Positions 35,010 to 45,669 of a stretch of 64,000 nt of DNA are shown in pieces. The DNA is from Dermanyssus gallinae (Eukaryota > Arthropoda > Arachnida > Mesostigmata > Dermanyssidae). Location: positions 16,001 to 80,000 of the forward strand of contig QVRM01001794.1 of the NCBI GenBank assembly GCA_003439945.1, written 5' to 3'. The notes under the pieces were generated by a model. The model was given only the letters and a program-made list of their open reading frames with translations. It had not been told where the DNA came from and did not search any database. The stretch's first letter is position 1. Every line of letters begins with the position of its first letter. Made by a program: the position numbers and the translations under genes.

Positions 35010-35146
35010 GTGTATCATCTATTTTCGAATAACGTGTACATTCCTGGATGCTCCAACATAAGGAATAGATCCCCGGAATCAAACCTGCGATCAAGCGCAT
35101 CAGACGTCAGGAAAATCACCTATGATCTAGACCACGCCGCCACCGT
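35010..35146 (-). repeat. tRNA-derived SINE-like module, unit 1
   Basis: On minus it starts GGTGGCGGCGTGGTCTAGAT (A-box-like GTGGTCTAG), with the B box GGTTTGATTCC at plus 35075-35085 and a tail with CGAAAATAGATGATACACG. Unit 2 has a similar tail block, and the two units lie head to tail about 130 bases apart. Confidence 0.55.
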
Positions 35147-35149
35147 GTC

Positions 35150-35680
35150 GATGGCTCTGACTCGCGTAATTACGCGTTATCCTAGATGGCCGACGTGCCT
35201 ACAAAAATGCCCTAAGTTTCACGCTCGAGCAGCGTTTAGAAACGTTTTCATTTGCAGGCGTTAGGGCGCTAAATCCTATGTGTACATACGTGAACAAGTA
35301 TATATTTTCAAGCCTCAAAGCCTTCAAACGCATAACAGCAATAGTTCTTTAATCGCCGCTCGTAAACCTAATGTGCTGAGAGCTGTGCCGCGAGTTTCGC
35401 TGCAAATGACAACTATGCCCCTTAAACAGAGATTTTCTATTCTCTAACAGAGGAGAACTTCGCTAACGTTCCATCAAAACTTCAGAACATGTTTACTTTG
35501 TTATCGTTTAAATTTGCTGGAAATTCATAAAGCACCTATTTTCGATCTTGCCTTAAATATTAGTTACGTCACGTATATGTTTATACTACTCTTGGTACTA
35601 GGCAACATTTTATCACATTGCCCCGATAACTAAGAACCCAATTATTTAGTATCCTATTTTCCCTACTATTGAACCACGTT
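35150..35680. other. No gene seen
   Basis: Short frames only; no repeat recognised. Confidence 0.4.
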
Positions 35681-35682
35681 AC

Positions 35683-35891
35683 CATGTATATATATATATA
35701 TGTATATCGAGCAGATATTGGTTTTTAACATTACGTAAACGTATTGTTAATAGAACACCAGTTTATTAGTCAATTTTTTCACATGCATTACCTTAAGCTT
35801 TATATATATCATATACGACAATTATAAACCCGCAACTATATATACATGTTGTAATGTGCACGTAATTTATATATATATATATATATATATA
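35683..35891. repeat. Short (AT)n tracts
   Basis: AT runs at about 35685-35704 and 35868-35891, with AT-rich sequence between. Confidence 0.85.
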
Positions 35892-35894
35892 GAT

Positions 35895-37320
35895 ATTAAA
35901 CTGATGGGCTTCTGTGCGATTTCAATTGCCGGTGCTACTACTGCCGGTTACGCGCAAGCTAACCAAAGGTTTGTGGCGCTGCAGGGCAAAGAGACAACCC
36001 AGTAGCTGCAGCTGTAGTCTTGCAAGACATGGTGGCGCTGCCTTTCTAGAAGCGCTCCTGGTAAAGGTTGGCCAGCTCTGGCCGTAGTGTTAACGGGGAT
36101 GGTCGTTGGGTTGGGGACAACAGGCGGGCGGGCGGTTCGTCAAGGTCATGCGCTTAACTGTCATCGTGGTCATCGTCGCCTCGTCTCGAACGACCCTAAG
36201 AAAGAAAGAAAGAAGGGGGGGCGGAAGGGGGGGGGGGCGAGAGATGGAAACAAAGAAAGTTAAGAAGATGAAAAAGAAAACTAAGCGCCAGGAAGATATA
36301 GTCGTAGTCTTCGAGACGACGTAAACGGTGCGCACAAACGAAACGTAATGGAGGCAGACGCCTGCCCGCCCGGGAGTGAGAGAACATAGGAAAAAGAAAA
36401 ACTTCGCCTCTGATAGCACGAGCCAGAAAAGGGCAGAGGAATTGCAGATGAAGGCGTAGCGGGCAGAGGAATAGAAATGTCGTAGTTCCGGCTCTAGGTC
36501 GGCCGGCGGCGTAAAACAATTGGGCCGCAGCGACCCGGCTAGACGACATTTCGGTAGCGACGGCGGCTATGGCGACGTTGCTCGCCCACCCACTCGCTGG
36601 GTGGTCGCCGTAGTAGATAATCGCTAATGCATCGCCCATCGACTAGAACGAATGAACGGACGGAAGGCGGCGACGATTCTCCGTCGCGCCCACCCTTCCC
36701 GTCGCCCTGCCAACAACAATTGTGAGCGTGGGCCGCAGTCTATGTCCCGTCAGGAAACAGCAGCTCTAAGCGCATTCCTATACACAGTGCGTATAATATT
36801 GAAATCTAGCTAGTCGCGTTTTTTCTACATTCACAATATACAAAGACGCAATTATGAGGCGTATGCAAATAATTTACTCTATGTGTGTGTGTGCATTGTT
36901 TGCCTAAAAAAGCAAGGCAAGGCATCTGTCACGTTTGTCCAATTGATATACGAGTGTTGTCGTATTTAAGCAAGTGTCGCACCTCAAGAGGCGCTTATTC
37001 TGAAAACATATTTTTAACTTGTTGTAAAACTTTGCAAAAACTAGAATAAACACTTGTCTGAAGAATTTGGAAGATTTGGTGAGTGCCGAGGTAAGTCGTC
37101 CCCTTTTCTCTGGAGAAATGCTCTGGAGAAAATCTAAGGTGACTGTAACGGGAGTAAGGGTGACAGCAGGCAAGCAGAAAGGATTACGATTTAGTGTTTA
37201 TATTCACGCTTAGTAATGTCAGTCCCAGGAATCGGTCCGGCTTAAGGTAGTGGCGCCCTTGCGCTGATCATGAACGTATGCGTTGCTAACCGATATAGAA
37301 GTCTTGCAGTTATAAATCAT
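35895..37320. other. No gene seen; GC/CpG-rich 36060-36760
   Basis: A locally GC- and CpG-rich region including a purine-rich tract (36199-36250, with a run of G). Several long minus-strand frames cross it, but their products are low-complexity and lack motifs. It might be a promoter or 5' exon of a host gene; the sequence alone does not show this. Confidence 0.35.
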
Positions 37321-37322
37321 CA

Positions 37323-38291
37323 ATGCACATTATTATTCATATACATCGACATGAAAAAATGACCAAAAACATACAGGTCGAAGTAGCTGGTCACCCAATT
37401 GTTTTGGGAAAAAAGGCAAAGTACCTCGGGGTGATACTCGACAAGGGACTGACTGGCGCAGCGCACATACAGCACGTGTCAGCAAAGGCCCGAAAGGTGG
37501 CCAGCAATCTGGCGCGCCTGATGCCAAGAGTCGGAGGAGTTGGAGAAGAAAAGCGCCGCCTTTTGGCAACTGCTGCAGAATCCGTCGCCCTTTACGGAGC
37601 ACCGGCATGGGCAGACAGGGCACTTAGGACGGCATGCAACAGGAGAAAGCTGAGGTCGGCGCAACGGCCGGTGGCCATAATGGTCTGCCGCGCATTCCGT
37701 ACCGTGTCGACTGAGGCACTACTTGTCGTGTCCAAGATGCTGCCATGGGATTTGCTGGCCGAGGAGCGAGCAGAACGAGCAGCTGGACGGTGATCTAGAC
37801 CCCACACGGGCTAGATTAGCTACTTTGGACTCTTGGCAGAAAGAATGGGTGAGGGCAGCAGCTCCTGGGGGGTCACCAAGGGTCGCTGGACCAAAAGTCT
37901 GATCCCGGACCTACGGCAATGGTACGACTGCAGACACGGCGAGCTATCTTATTATGCGTCCCAGGTGCTGACCGGCCACGGTCAGTTCCAGACGTATATG
38001 GTTAAGATTAATAAAGTTCAAGTCGACTCCTGCGTACTATGCGACTCGGGGGAACCGGATGATGTAGAGCACACTGTTCTGCATTGTGGGGTCCTCCGGG
38101 AAGCGCGGGACGCGGGGGCGGCCGCTGTGCGAGGCCGACCAGTCAACGAGGTCGTCACCCATATGATGACTTCAGCTACGGCCTGGAAAGGAGGTATTGC
38201 CCACTTTGATGCGATCATGTCCACGAAGGTGGTCAAAGAGACTGCCAGGAGAGCGTCCACTCAGGCTCCGGTCGAGAGGGGGAATCTGTAG
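37323..38291 (+). pseudogene. R1-like ORF2: RT thumb and C-terminus
   Basis: Begins inside the RT. KNIQVEVAGHPIVL and KKAKYLGVILDKGL ('IKYLGV.LD') are followed by a helical thumb (ARLMPRVGGVGEEKRRLLAT), ALYGAPAWAD and the RAFRTVSTEALLVVSKMLPW block. After a TGA at 37791 the coding sense shifts frame (DSWQKEWVRA) and then returns: GRWTKSLIPDLRQWYDCRHG, QVLTGHGQFQTYMV, CVLCDSGEPDDVEHTVLHC, ending at 38291. The last block is the C-X2-C...H...C finger of R1 C-termini. Apart from this pair of frame changes it is well preserved and fairly young. 5'-truncated: endonuclease, fingers and palm are absent. Confidence 0.88.
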
Positions 38292-38665
38292 ACGGGAGGC
38301 GGGTGGGTAATAGGCAGGCGGACCAGGCTAGGCAAATACAGCAAAGGATTCCCCAGATGATGACTCTCGACGCACCCACAGGCGGGCGGGCTGCGGAATG
38401 TATTAACGGCCTTCTTGAAGTCGCCGCCCCGCGCCAAAGCGGGCTAGGGCGACTGTAAGAAGGCTGGAGTAGGGAGGAGAGGCAAACTGGCCACTCCCAT
38501 GGATACGAAGCGATGCCTAGCAGTTACCGTTCCCTGGGGGTGGGGGGGAGGCGGGTGTTAGTGGGTTTGTGAGTCCCATACTAGTCACTGGCTGTGGTGG
38601 CGCATGTACATCACGATTCCCCCATATTAATGCTAAGAGGTTTCAGCATATAAAAAAAATCTCAT
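38292..38665 (+). other. 3' UTR of the R1-like element
   Basis: Follows the ORF2 stop. Contains TTAGTGGGT then GAGTCCCATACTA (38557-38583), shared with the element at 31.2 kb, and ends near an A-run at 38652-38660. Confidence 0.6.
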
Positions 38666-39640
38666 ATTCACGATGAGATGTTGTAGCGTTTTTCTATGAG
38701 TAAAGTTTACGTTTTTAAAAAGTATATACAATTATTGATTCACCGACTGCTGTGTAAAATATATCTTCCGCAGATTCTGATAGGGATAGTGTAATTCACT
38801 ACATGGCTCGGTCTTTGATCAATACCATCCACTGCGTTTTCCGCAAGTTAAAACTAGCCCAACCGTAGGTACTTCTGCTTTTTGTCCAGCTAAGTGCTCA
38901 TATGGCGATTCTTTTGCCGTTCTGCACTGACTTTCTCATACAACATCCCAATACTATAACCCACGCCATTGCCTGGCTTTCATAACACAGCGGGCCAATG
39001 CCTGCTGTCTTAGTAGCCTATTTAGACATGTGCTCGTTAAAAGCTATCGTTGGAAGAGCGCAGGTTGTTTATAGATCATCAACAAATCACATGGGCGGCA
39101 CCAGTATGTAAACTATTCTGTTACGGCTAGTGCCGCATTTAAGAAACCGACCTTGATTTGGTCAAGGGTTATCCTAACGGTAATTTTGAAAGGCGGGGAT
39201 ACTACCTAGACTCGGAGAAAACGGTGGGCGTAATTCTCAAGCTAAACAGACTGCTAATAATCCTTGAGATGTTTCTTCCTTCACATAAATGCTTTATTGC
39301 CTTTGTCGTAGTTACATTTATCTACCCCAACTTGGTTCGATCGACATAGCGCTGCAAGGTGGAATGTAGCGGCGGCAAACGGAACCGGTATAGCACCAAG
39401 CCAGCTGACACCAAGAGGATACGAGGCCGCGGTACATTCGACTCGGACCTTCCTGGAGTCTCACCTTGAAGCCACTTTTGTGGTCAAGCTTGACTTCGAA
39501 ACGCCTTTAACACTATTCGGAGGAACCATCTGTGATTGCGGTCAAAGCTTTAGCCCCAAGTGCGCTCCACCAGGTGGAACTAGCTTATAAGGAGTTATCT
39601 TGCCTTCTGCTGCCACATGGTACCATAATGCCGCAAAGTT
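38666..39640. other. No gene seen
   Basis: No recognisable frame or repeat. Confidence 0.4.
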
Positions 39641-39651
39641 AATCAATTTAA

Positions 39652-41601
39652 TTTATTCACCTTTGTAGGTAGCAGTCAAATACTTAGTCAAACAAAATCC
39701 ATGTACTTATACAAGGGTAACAACACAAGACTAGAGTCATTTCAGGAATAAAAACATTTCAGCCAAGTCAGTTTGCCAGGCTTCCCAGCGATTGTACTAG
39801 GGGCAGTTAGCCGCGTGGTATCTATCACAAAAACTCCCACATCTAGAGCATTTACAACTATCGCAAGGGTCATGGAAACCCCGCTTCGCACAGAGCTTGT
39901 GGTGAAAACCATGAATGGCGAATCGGGTCACAACATGTCTGTTTAGCCTATGTGTTCCTTTCCACCCACTATTCCTCATTGCCCCCGTGTGAAGGAACTC
40001 TACGTCAATGTCCGCCACTTTGTCCTCCCAATCCCTGCGGTTTGCAAGAAAAGCCTTCGTCACGGGTAGATTGAAGCGACGTTGCAGGTCCTCAAAGAAC
40101 AGCGGCGTGTCCGCGAGGAGATATACGTAGCGGTTCCGAGCCGTCAGATGTAGACCCAAGGCTCGTTTAAGAAAGGAGGCCTTGACGCGGTTTAATTGTT
40201 CGAGGTTCTCTGCCGTGAGGTGGTCTCAGGTGACTCTCACCCCGTAGGTCGCGATCGGAGCTATCTTGAGTTCGAACAGTCTGAGTGCCGTCTTCAGCGA
40301 TAGTCTGTTCGGAGATTTGATCGCCCATGTCGCCGCCAGTACCTTCCTGCACCTCTCAGATATGTGCGCGGAGAAGCAAGTACCGGTGACAGAGAAAATC
40401 ACCCCTAAGTATGGGAAGCTGTTGACATACTTAAGTGGCGTTCTGTTGAGGCGTAGCGTGTCCTCGGCTGCTGTCCTTCCCCCTCTTCTGAACTTCATGG
40501 CCACGGTTTTGGAAAGGTTAATTGTCAGGCCTAAATCGGTGACCGCTTTGTGAAGACGGGCTAGTGCTTGTGGCACCTGAAACCTACTAGGCCCGTAAAG
40601 TACTAGATCGTCCGCGTACAAAATGACCTTGACCAGGTTTCTGGGTCCTTTTATATGACTCGGGAGGTCTTTTAGGAGTACGGATAATAGGAGTGGGCTT
40701 AGGTTATCAACCTGCGCCAGGCCCGTTGTCTGTATGAGAGGCTGGAGCTCCGCTACCCCGTCGTCAATGGTGATCCTATTCTCCTGGATAATTTGTGCGA
40801 GAAGCTTCAGCACCTTCATTGGGACCCCTACCTCAGCCAGTGTGCGCAAAGCCTTCTCTCGAGGGGCCGAGTCAAAGGCCGCTTTGAAATCCATGAATAT
40901 CGCATACAGCGGGTTACGTGGCTTACCCAGTGCTGCCTTGATATCTGCCAGCAGAATCGTACACGCTGTTTCTGTAGATCGTTCTCTCCAAAACCCATGT
41001 TGTTCCATTGGTATGGCATGAACACTTTCAGAAAGCTGTTTAGTCTCCTCGTCAGGAGGGCAGAGAGTAGCTTATAACAAACGCTCTTTTTCGCAATGCC
41101 TCGCCATGACGAGGGGGCTGTCGGGTCGCCCTTGCCTTTGGGGATTACGAGTAGGGTGGCGTCTCTCCATTGAGTTGGAAGAGTACCAGCGCGCAAGCAT
41201 TCGTTGAATGGGGCTGTCCAGCACGGTGCCAACACAAAGCCGTTCTTTAGGTGCTCGTTTCAGACATTGTCGGGACCGGCCGCTTTTTTGTTTCGTAAGC
41301 TATCCAGGCCCTGCATTAGCTCTCGGACTGTGAACTCCCTCTCAAGAATATCACGACCCCCTTCAGTGTCCTTATCCCACACGGCAGCAAAGTATGGAAC
41401 CGCACGAGGTATTGTGTCAGACGACGCGAACATGTCCGAGGAGTGACCGAGTTCCAGGACCGAGGCCGCTGTCCTGGAACAGTTCGATAGCCATTTGTAT
41501 GGCTGGCTCTGGTATAATGCCGCAAAGTGGGGTGCAGCAAGGCGACCCATTGGACCCCCTCTGCTCTGCCTGGCTACTACAGAGTTAGTCGACTCTCTCA
41601 A
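39652..41601 (-). pseudogene. Second copy of the 8.9 kb retrotransposon family: RT and C-terminal finger
   Basis: Minus strand. The frame from 41601 begins with a pre-RT region and REFTVRELMQGLDSLRNKKA then AGPDNV. After a TGA (41262-41260) it continues in frame with NEHLKNG, TLPTQWRDATLLVIPKGKGD and WRGIAKKSVCYKLLSALL. Near 41010 a one-base shift moves to the frame starting EQHGFWRERSTETA, then FMDFKAAFDSA, TTGLAQVDNLSPLLLSVLL, YADD at 40618-40607, FPYLGVIFS. A TGA at 40228-40226 replaces the Trp present in the sister copy (VIWPHL against VT*DHL). The frame then runs to 39797, with RFAIHGFHHKLC and the finger CKCSRCGSFCDRYHAANC. AATAAA follows at 39657-39652. All domains keep the order of the 8868-10274 copy, but the two differ at many residues and represent separate subfamilies. 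Confidence 0.9.
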
Positions 41602-42017
41602 GTGCCCTCTAAATGTATGATACTTGGACGACGGCGTTGTGGGCAGTTCTGAAGGAAATCCACAGAATTGGAGTTCGCGGGGCGCAGTGGCCGGGCCCTA
41701 AATCTGCAAAGTATAAGGCTCATGTCGTAGAATGTGCTACTAACTCTGAAGTGCTAGAGGTCTCTTAGGGTGCAAGGCTATTGGTATGAATCTAAAGTTG
41801 CTAGGCGTTCCCCTATTCCCGCAGGGAGTTCCAGCAGCTCAAGAGGTGGCTGACGAATAAGCTAGAGCATGCGATATCACGCATTCAAGTAGTAGGATTT
41901 TTCTACTGAGATTTTTATTTTTAGTACTTTGTCTCAAGTACCTGTTCCGAAGTGCAGACTGTTTGCTTGCTTTGGGACTCCTTGCACGACTTAACGACAG
42001 CGTGCTAACTGCAGTAG

Positions 42018-42069
42018 AAGCGCTGATGAACCTCAGCTTGTCAGCAGAAGCTGAGGTTCATCAGCGCTT
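42018..42069. repeat. Perfect 22-bp inverted repeat with 8-base loop
   Basis: Arm 1 (42018-42039) is AAGCGCTGATGAACCTCAGC followed by TT. Arm 2 (42048-42069) is its exact reverse complement. The loop is GTCAGCAG. It lies just upstream of the nuclease-like relic. No T-run terminator context applies in a eukaryote. It could be a foldback error, a small hairpin RNA precursor or a recombination scar. Confidence 0.9.
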
Positions 42070-42074
42070 TTTGA

Positions 42075-42877
42075 TTCACTCGCTTTTACAGACCTAGAAG
42101 CTCGATTGGAAACAAACCGCCGTAGAGCCCTGCGCGCCCACGAGCTTGCCGAAGCTGGACGCCAGAGAGATTGGTCGGCAACCTTTTATGAGCAAAGGAA
42201 TGAAAATAGTTGACAGGGTCAGGCTGCGCGCCGTTTCTTCTAAAGGGGCGGGCGCATGGCTCTACGTCATACCCTGCGCTCGGATCGGAACACTCTTAGA
42301 TGACCAGTCGGTGAGAATCGCGGTCGGACTTCGTTTCGGGACGGACCTTGTGCACGCCCACACCTGCATCTGTGGAAACGACGTTCGGCCGGACTATCCA
42401 CGGGCTATCCTGTATCATTAGCGCAGGTAAGCAAGCCAGACACCAAACCTTGAACGAAACCTTCAGCAGAGCCTTCCGATCCAGTGGCCTACCGTGCGTC
42501 CTAGAACCTGTGGGCCCCGTTTGAAAAAGATTGCATGCTAGATATTTAGAAGGCGACAGTATACTGGCTCATCAGCCCTTTAATGGTCAACTCTCGCAGA
42601 GGCAGGCAAGGTGAGAAAATGCCATAATATCGAGTACCCGTACGGGTTTTACCTACTTGCCTTTGAACCCTTGGCGGGCCAAGCCTGTCTACACACCGTT
42701 TGCTACGGAAGGTCGGGAACCGACTAATTCTAGCCAGCGGTGATAGGCGAGCCGACGATTTTCTCAGACAGCGCCTGTCGCTGGATGTGCAACGGGGCAA
42801 CGCGGCCTTGGTTTGGGGAACCCTCCAGAGATGGTTGGTCTGGACCCTTCGTAACGGTGCACACATTCGCAGGGACC
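42075..42877 (+). pseudogene. Nuclease-like retrotransposon C-terminal domain, decayed copy
   Basis: Successive plus frames carry blocks of the family seen intact at 22.6 kb, extended upstream. RRALRAHELAEAGRQRDWSA is followed by GAGAWLYVIPC, then SVRIAVGLRFGTDLVHAHTC and CGNDVRP (finger region). After a gap come RRADDFLRQRLSLDVQRGNA and ALVWGTLQRW (the conserved 3' block; compare FLRQALSLAVCRGKAASILG). The central RPD...WDAT part is lost or scrambled. Stops and frameshifts are frequent. The 248-bp fold-back element begins within about 40 bases of the last block. Confidence 0.7.
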
Positions 42878-43125
42878 CAATTGTCATGTTCCCACTATTG
42901 GCTATTTATTATTATTATGGTTTATTACCCCATTTATTATAATGAATATAACTATCGTATGTATATGCATTAAAAATAGTATATACTATATACTAGTTAT
43001 AATGCATATGTGCATACGATTGTTATTTATTCATTATAATAAATAGCCACTTTTACCCAACCTGGGTGTTAATAAACCATAATAATAATAATAATAAATA
43101 GCCAATGGTGGGAACATCACAATTG
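42878..43125. mobile_element. 248-bp fold-back (MITE-like) element
   Basis: Long imperfect palindrome. The left arm begins CAATTGTCATGTTCCCACTA and continues TTGGCTATTTATTATT...GGTTTATTA and ATTTATTATAATGAATA. The right arm, read as reverse complement from 43125, begins CAATTGTGATGTTCCCACCA and follows the same course, including ATGCATA near the centre. About 25 unmatched bases (CCACTTTTACCCAACCTGGG region, ~43050-43068) interrupt the right arm. Non-coding, AT-rich, hairpin-forming: typical of fold-back or MITE elements. The target site duplication is unclear. Confidence 0.8.
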
Positions 43126-43540
43126 AGTCAACATGACAATCTAGCCCCAACACGAATATTCTACGCGCGGATGAACCCGCACACTGAAGAAAACGAAAAC
43201 GAGTTCTTATATACAGGTCATAAGGGAGGCAGCGACCAGTCTCTGCAGCTTCCTCAGGGCAAGAGACATCCAGGAAGCGGCAGTGACTATCCCGGCAACA
43301 GCCGATATCACCTTCTTGAGGAAAGTATTAGAGCAACTCGAGGATCCACGAGGAGGAAGAAACAACTGTCTTCATCAATCTAGCTTATCCTCCTACAAAA
43401 CGGCGAAGCTTTCCCAGGCAAAATTATACCAGTCTACACAAAGCAATTAAAAAGGAAAGTGCCTAACCTTATTGAGTTCTCGGGTGCGGAAATCTCTGCA
43501 CTACTAGAGGAATCCTGCTGAGAGTCCCGCTCGCATACTT
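43126..43540. other. Unassigned; possibly 5' part of the following R1-like relic
   Basis: A plus frame of 92 codons (43105-43383) contains polar sequence without a recognisable motif. It could be endonuclease sequence of the element that follows, but I cannot show it. Confidence 0.3.
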
Positions 43541-45283
43541 AGACAGCCAATCGTCCTACCGTGGTACTAGTGAAATAGTCAGATTGCCAAAAAGCGAAGG
43601 ACCAGCCACCGCCTACGACGGAGTATGCATGCGCCGCAGAGCAGGGCACCGACCAGAACTCTCCCATGTATGGAAGGAATACAGAGAAGCACGAAGAGCT
43701 TTACATAAGGCCATTAAGGATAGCAAAAAAAGATCACTAAACTCTTTGTATGAGAAGGTCGGAGAAAACCTCTAAGGCAAGGGGTACACGATCGTGCCTG
43801 ACTAAATGCGCCACGTACAGCCGCCTTTACTAAAAAAAGAAACCCGACCGACTATAGATGCGTTATTTCCACAAAGGACCCATGCCGGAGCCGGTACTTA
43901 TTACAGCCAAGAAAAGCAGTACACCTACTCCTAAAGAACCATCCAAAGGTATCCAAACGCATGATGGGCACACTCACCAGCGAAAATTATCCTAAACCTT
44001 GGAAAACGGTACGTCTAACCCTTATTCCAAAACCACAAGGAGATCCCTCAGCATAAGCAGCGCCCCATAAGCATGTTCTCTTGCCTATCCAAGACAGCTG
44101 AGCACATTATCAACTGACGACTAGTTACAGAATTAGAAGGCAAGAAGGGGCTGTGAGAAAACCAGTATCGTTTCCACGCCTGACATTCTATACATTCGAC
44201 TATAACAGCAAAGTTCTAAACATAGCTAAAGCACAGAGAAATTCACCGATAGCAAACCGGTTGCACTGTCTGGCTATCCTTATTGACGTCAAAAACGCGT
44301 TTAGTACACTTTCATGGGATGCCATAGATTAATCCTTACCTATAACGTATCCTAGCGTCGTACCTAAAAGACAGAGCATCTATATATGAAAGCCGTGGAC
44401 TGCGCAGTCACAGCGGGATCCCCCAGAGGATCTGTACTGGGACTAACACTGTGGAATATAACCACAAGCCGACTACTGCATCCCCCGGGAGTTTATTCCA
44501 CCAGATACGTAGACGACAACTACGACCTGGCACTGACCGTTACCGCCCGTGACGAGTATCTGCTCAAAGGAACAGCCAACGAAGCCTTAACAGACATCCG
44601 ACTACATCTCTTAAACTGGCTCCACATAAAACGGAAGCAATTCTTCTAAGTGGTCTGAGGTGTCCTCCACGGAATCTAAATTTACATCTGGAAGGTCATC
44701 CAGTAATACCCACGCCCATGGGCGTGACCCTGGATAGGGACTCTCACAGGAACACCTCATGTGCGCTATGCAGCAAGAAAAGCTGCCAAAGCCTTAGCAG
44801 AGCTACGGAAAAGAGGAGCAACCGATTTTCGGCGCCGCCTTTTAGCATCAGTAATAGACAGCATCATGATATACCCCGCACCCTCATAGGAGCGCTAATT
44901 AGCAGAACCGTCACCCTAAACAAATAGAGCCGGGCCATCCTTTAATTTGGACAAAATCAATACATTCTGATCTCAGAAAATGGTACAGCCTTAAACACAG
45001 TAGCTGTTTTTAGCAATACCTACACCGCATTGAAATAACTGACTCCCCCGTATGCCGTATGTACTCAGGGGAGGAGGACGATGCAAGGCACTGCTATGAA
45101 CGTTGCGCCTTTTTTGACACTGACCAAGAGCTACTGTCTCGGAACTTACGACTGAAGAACCCCCTGACATGCCAAGCCCTTGTAGAGTCGCTCCTCAAGG
45201 ATCATAAAACCCGGATTATGGTAAGAAGATTTGCAGAAATTGTCTCCGAGGCTAAAATAACCGCCACACGAGCAGCCTAAATG
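43541..45283 (+). pseudogene. R1-like ORF2: linker, RT and C-terminus, heavily decayed
   Basis: Blocks in correct order on plus, in shifting frames. A linker comes first (SHVWKEYREARRALHKAIKD, 43660-43720), then ENYPKPWKTVRLTLIPKPQG ('P..WK...L.LI.K', 43982-44043), LIDVKNAFSTLSWDAI (palm A, 44278-44325), AGSPRGSVLGLTLWNI (44413-44460), and YVDD at 44506-44517 followed by NYDLALTVTAR. Next are PMGVTLD and ATEKRSNRF traces, and at the end VCRMYSGEEDDARHCYERC and RIMVRRFAEIVSEAK to 45280. The catalytic Asp pair is intact, but three extra residues (NYD) sit directly behind it compared with the usual YADDLALTVTAR. Inactive. Confidence 0.82.
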
Positions 45284-45451
45284 GCAAGAAAAGTGGCCAG
45301 GTGAAGTAATCTCGAGAAGACAGTACCGCGGCCACCTCCTGACAAGAGGCAAAGGAGACGACTGGAGTTTAGTGGATGCAAGTCCAAGTTTAACAGCGAC
45401 GCCCGGTGTGCGTGCAAAACGCATTTGCCAGTTACCTTAAAATTAAAAAAC

Positions 45452-45500
45452 TAAATATATATATATATAATATATATATATATAATATATATATATATAT

Positions 45501-45558
<58 letters not shown>

Positions 45559-45619
45559 ATATATAAATCTATATATTATATATATATATCTATATAATCT
45601 ATTATATATGTATATATAC

Positions 45620-45650
<31 letters not shown>

Positions 45651-45664
45651 GTATATATATATAT
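45452..45664. repeat. Compound (AT)n array
   Basis: About 210 bases of AT dinucleotides with TAAT slips, followed by AT-rich palindromic segments. Confidence 0.95.
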
Positions 45665-45669
45665 AAATT

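Noticed and set aside
36196..36639. 147-codon minus-strand frame
   Set aside because: Its hydrophobic and proline-rich product comes from the purine-rich tract on plus; other frames over the same bases are equally open, and no domain is recognisable.
42018..42069. Rho-independent-type terminator
   Set aside because: The hairpin is followed by a short T-run, but the window is clearly eukaryotic and no bacterial gene precedes it.
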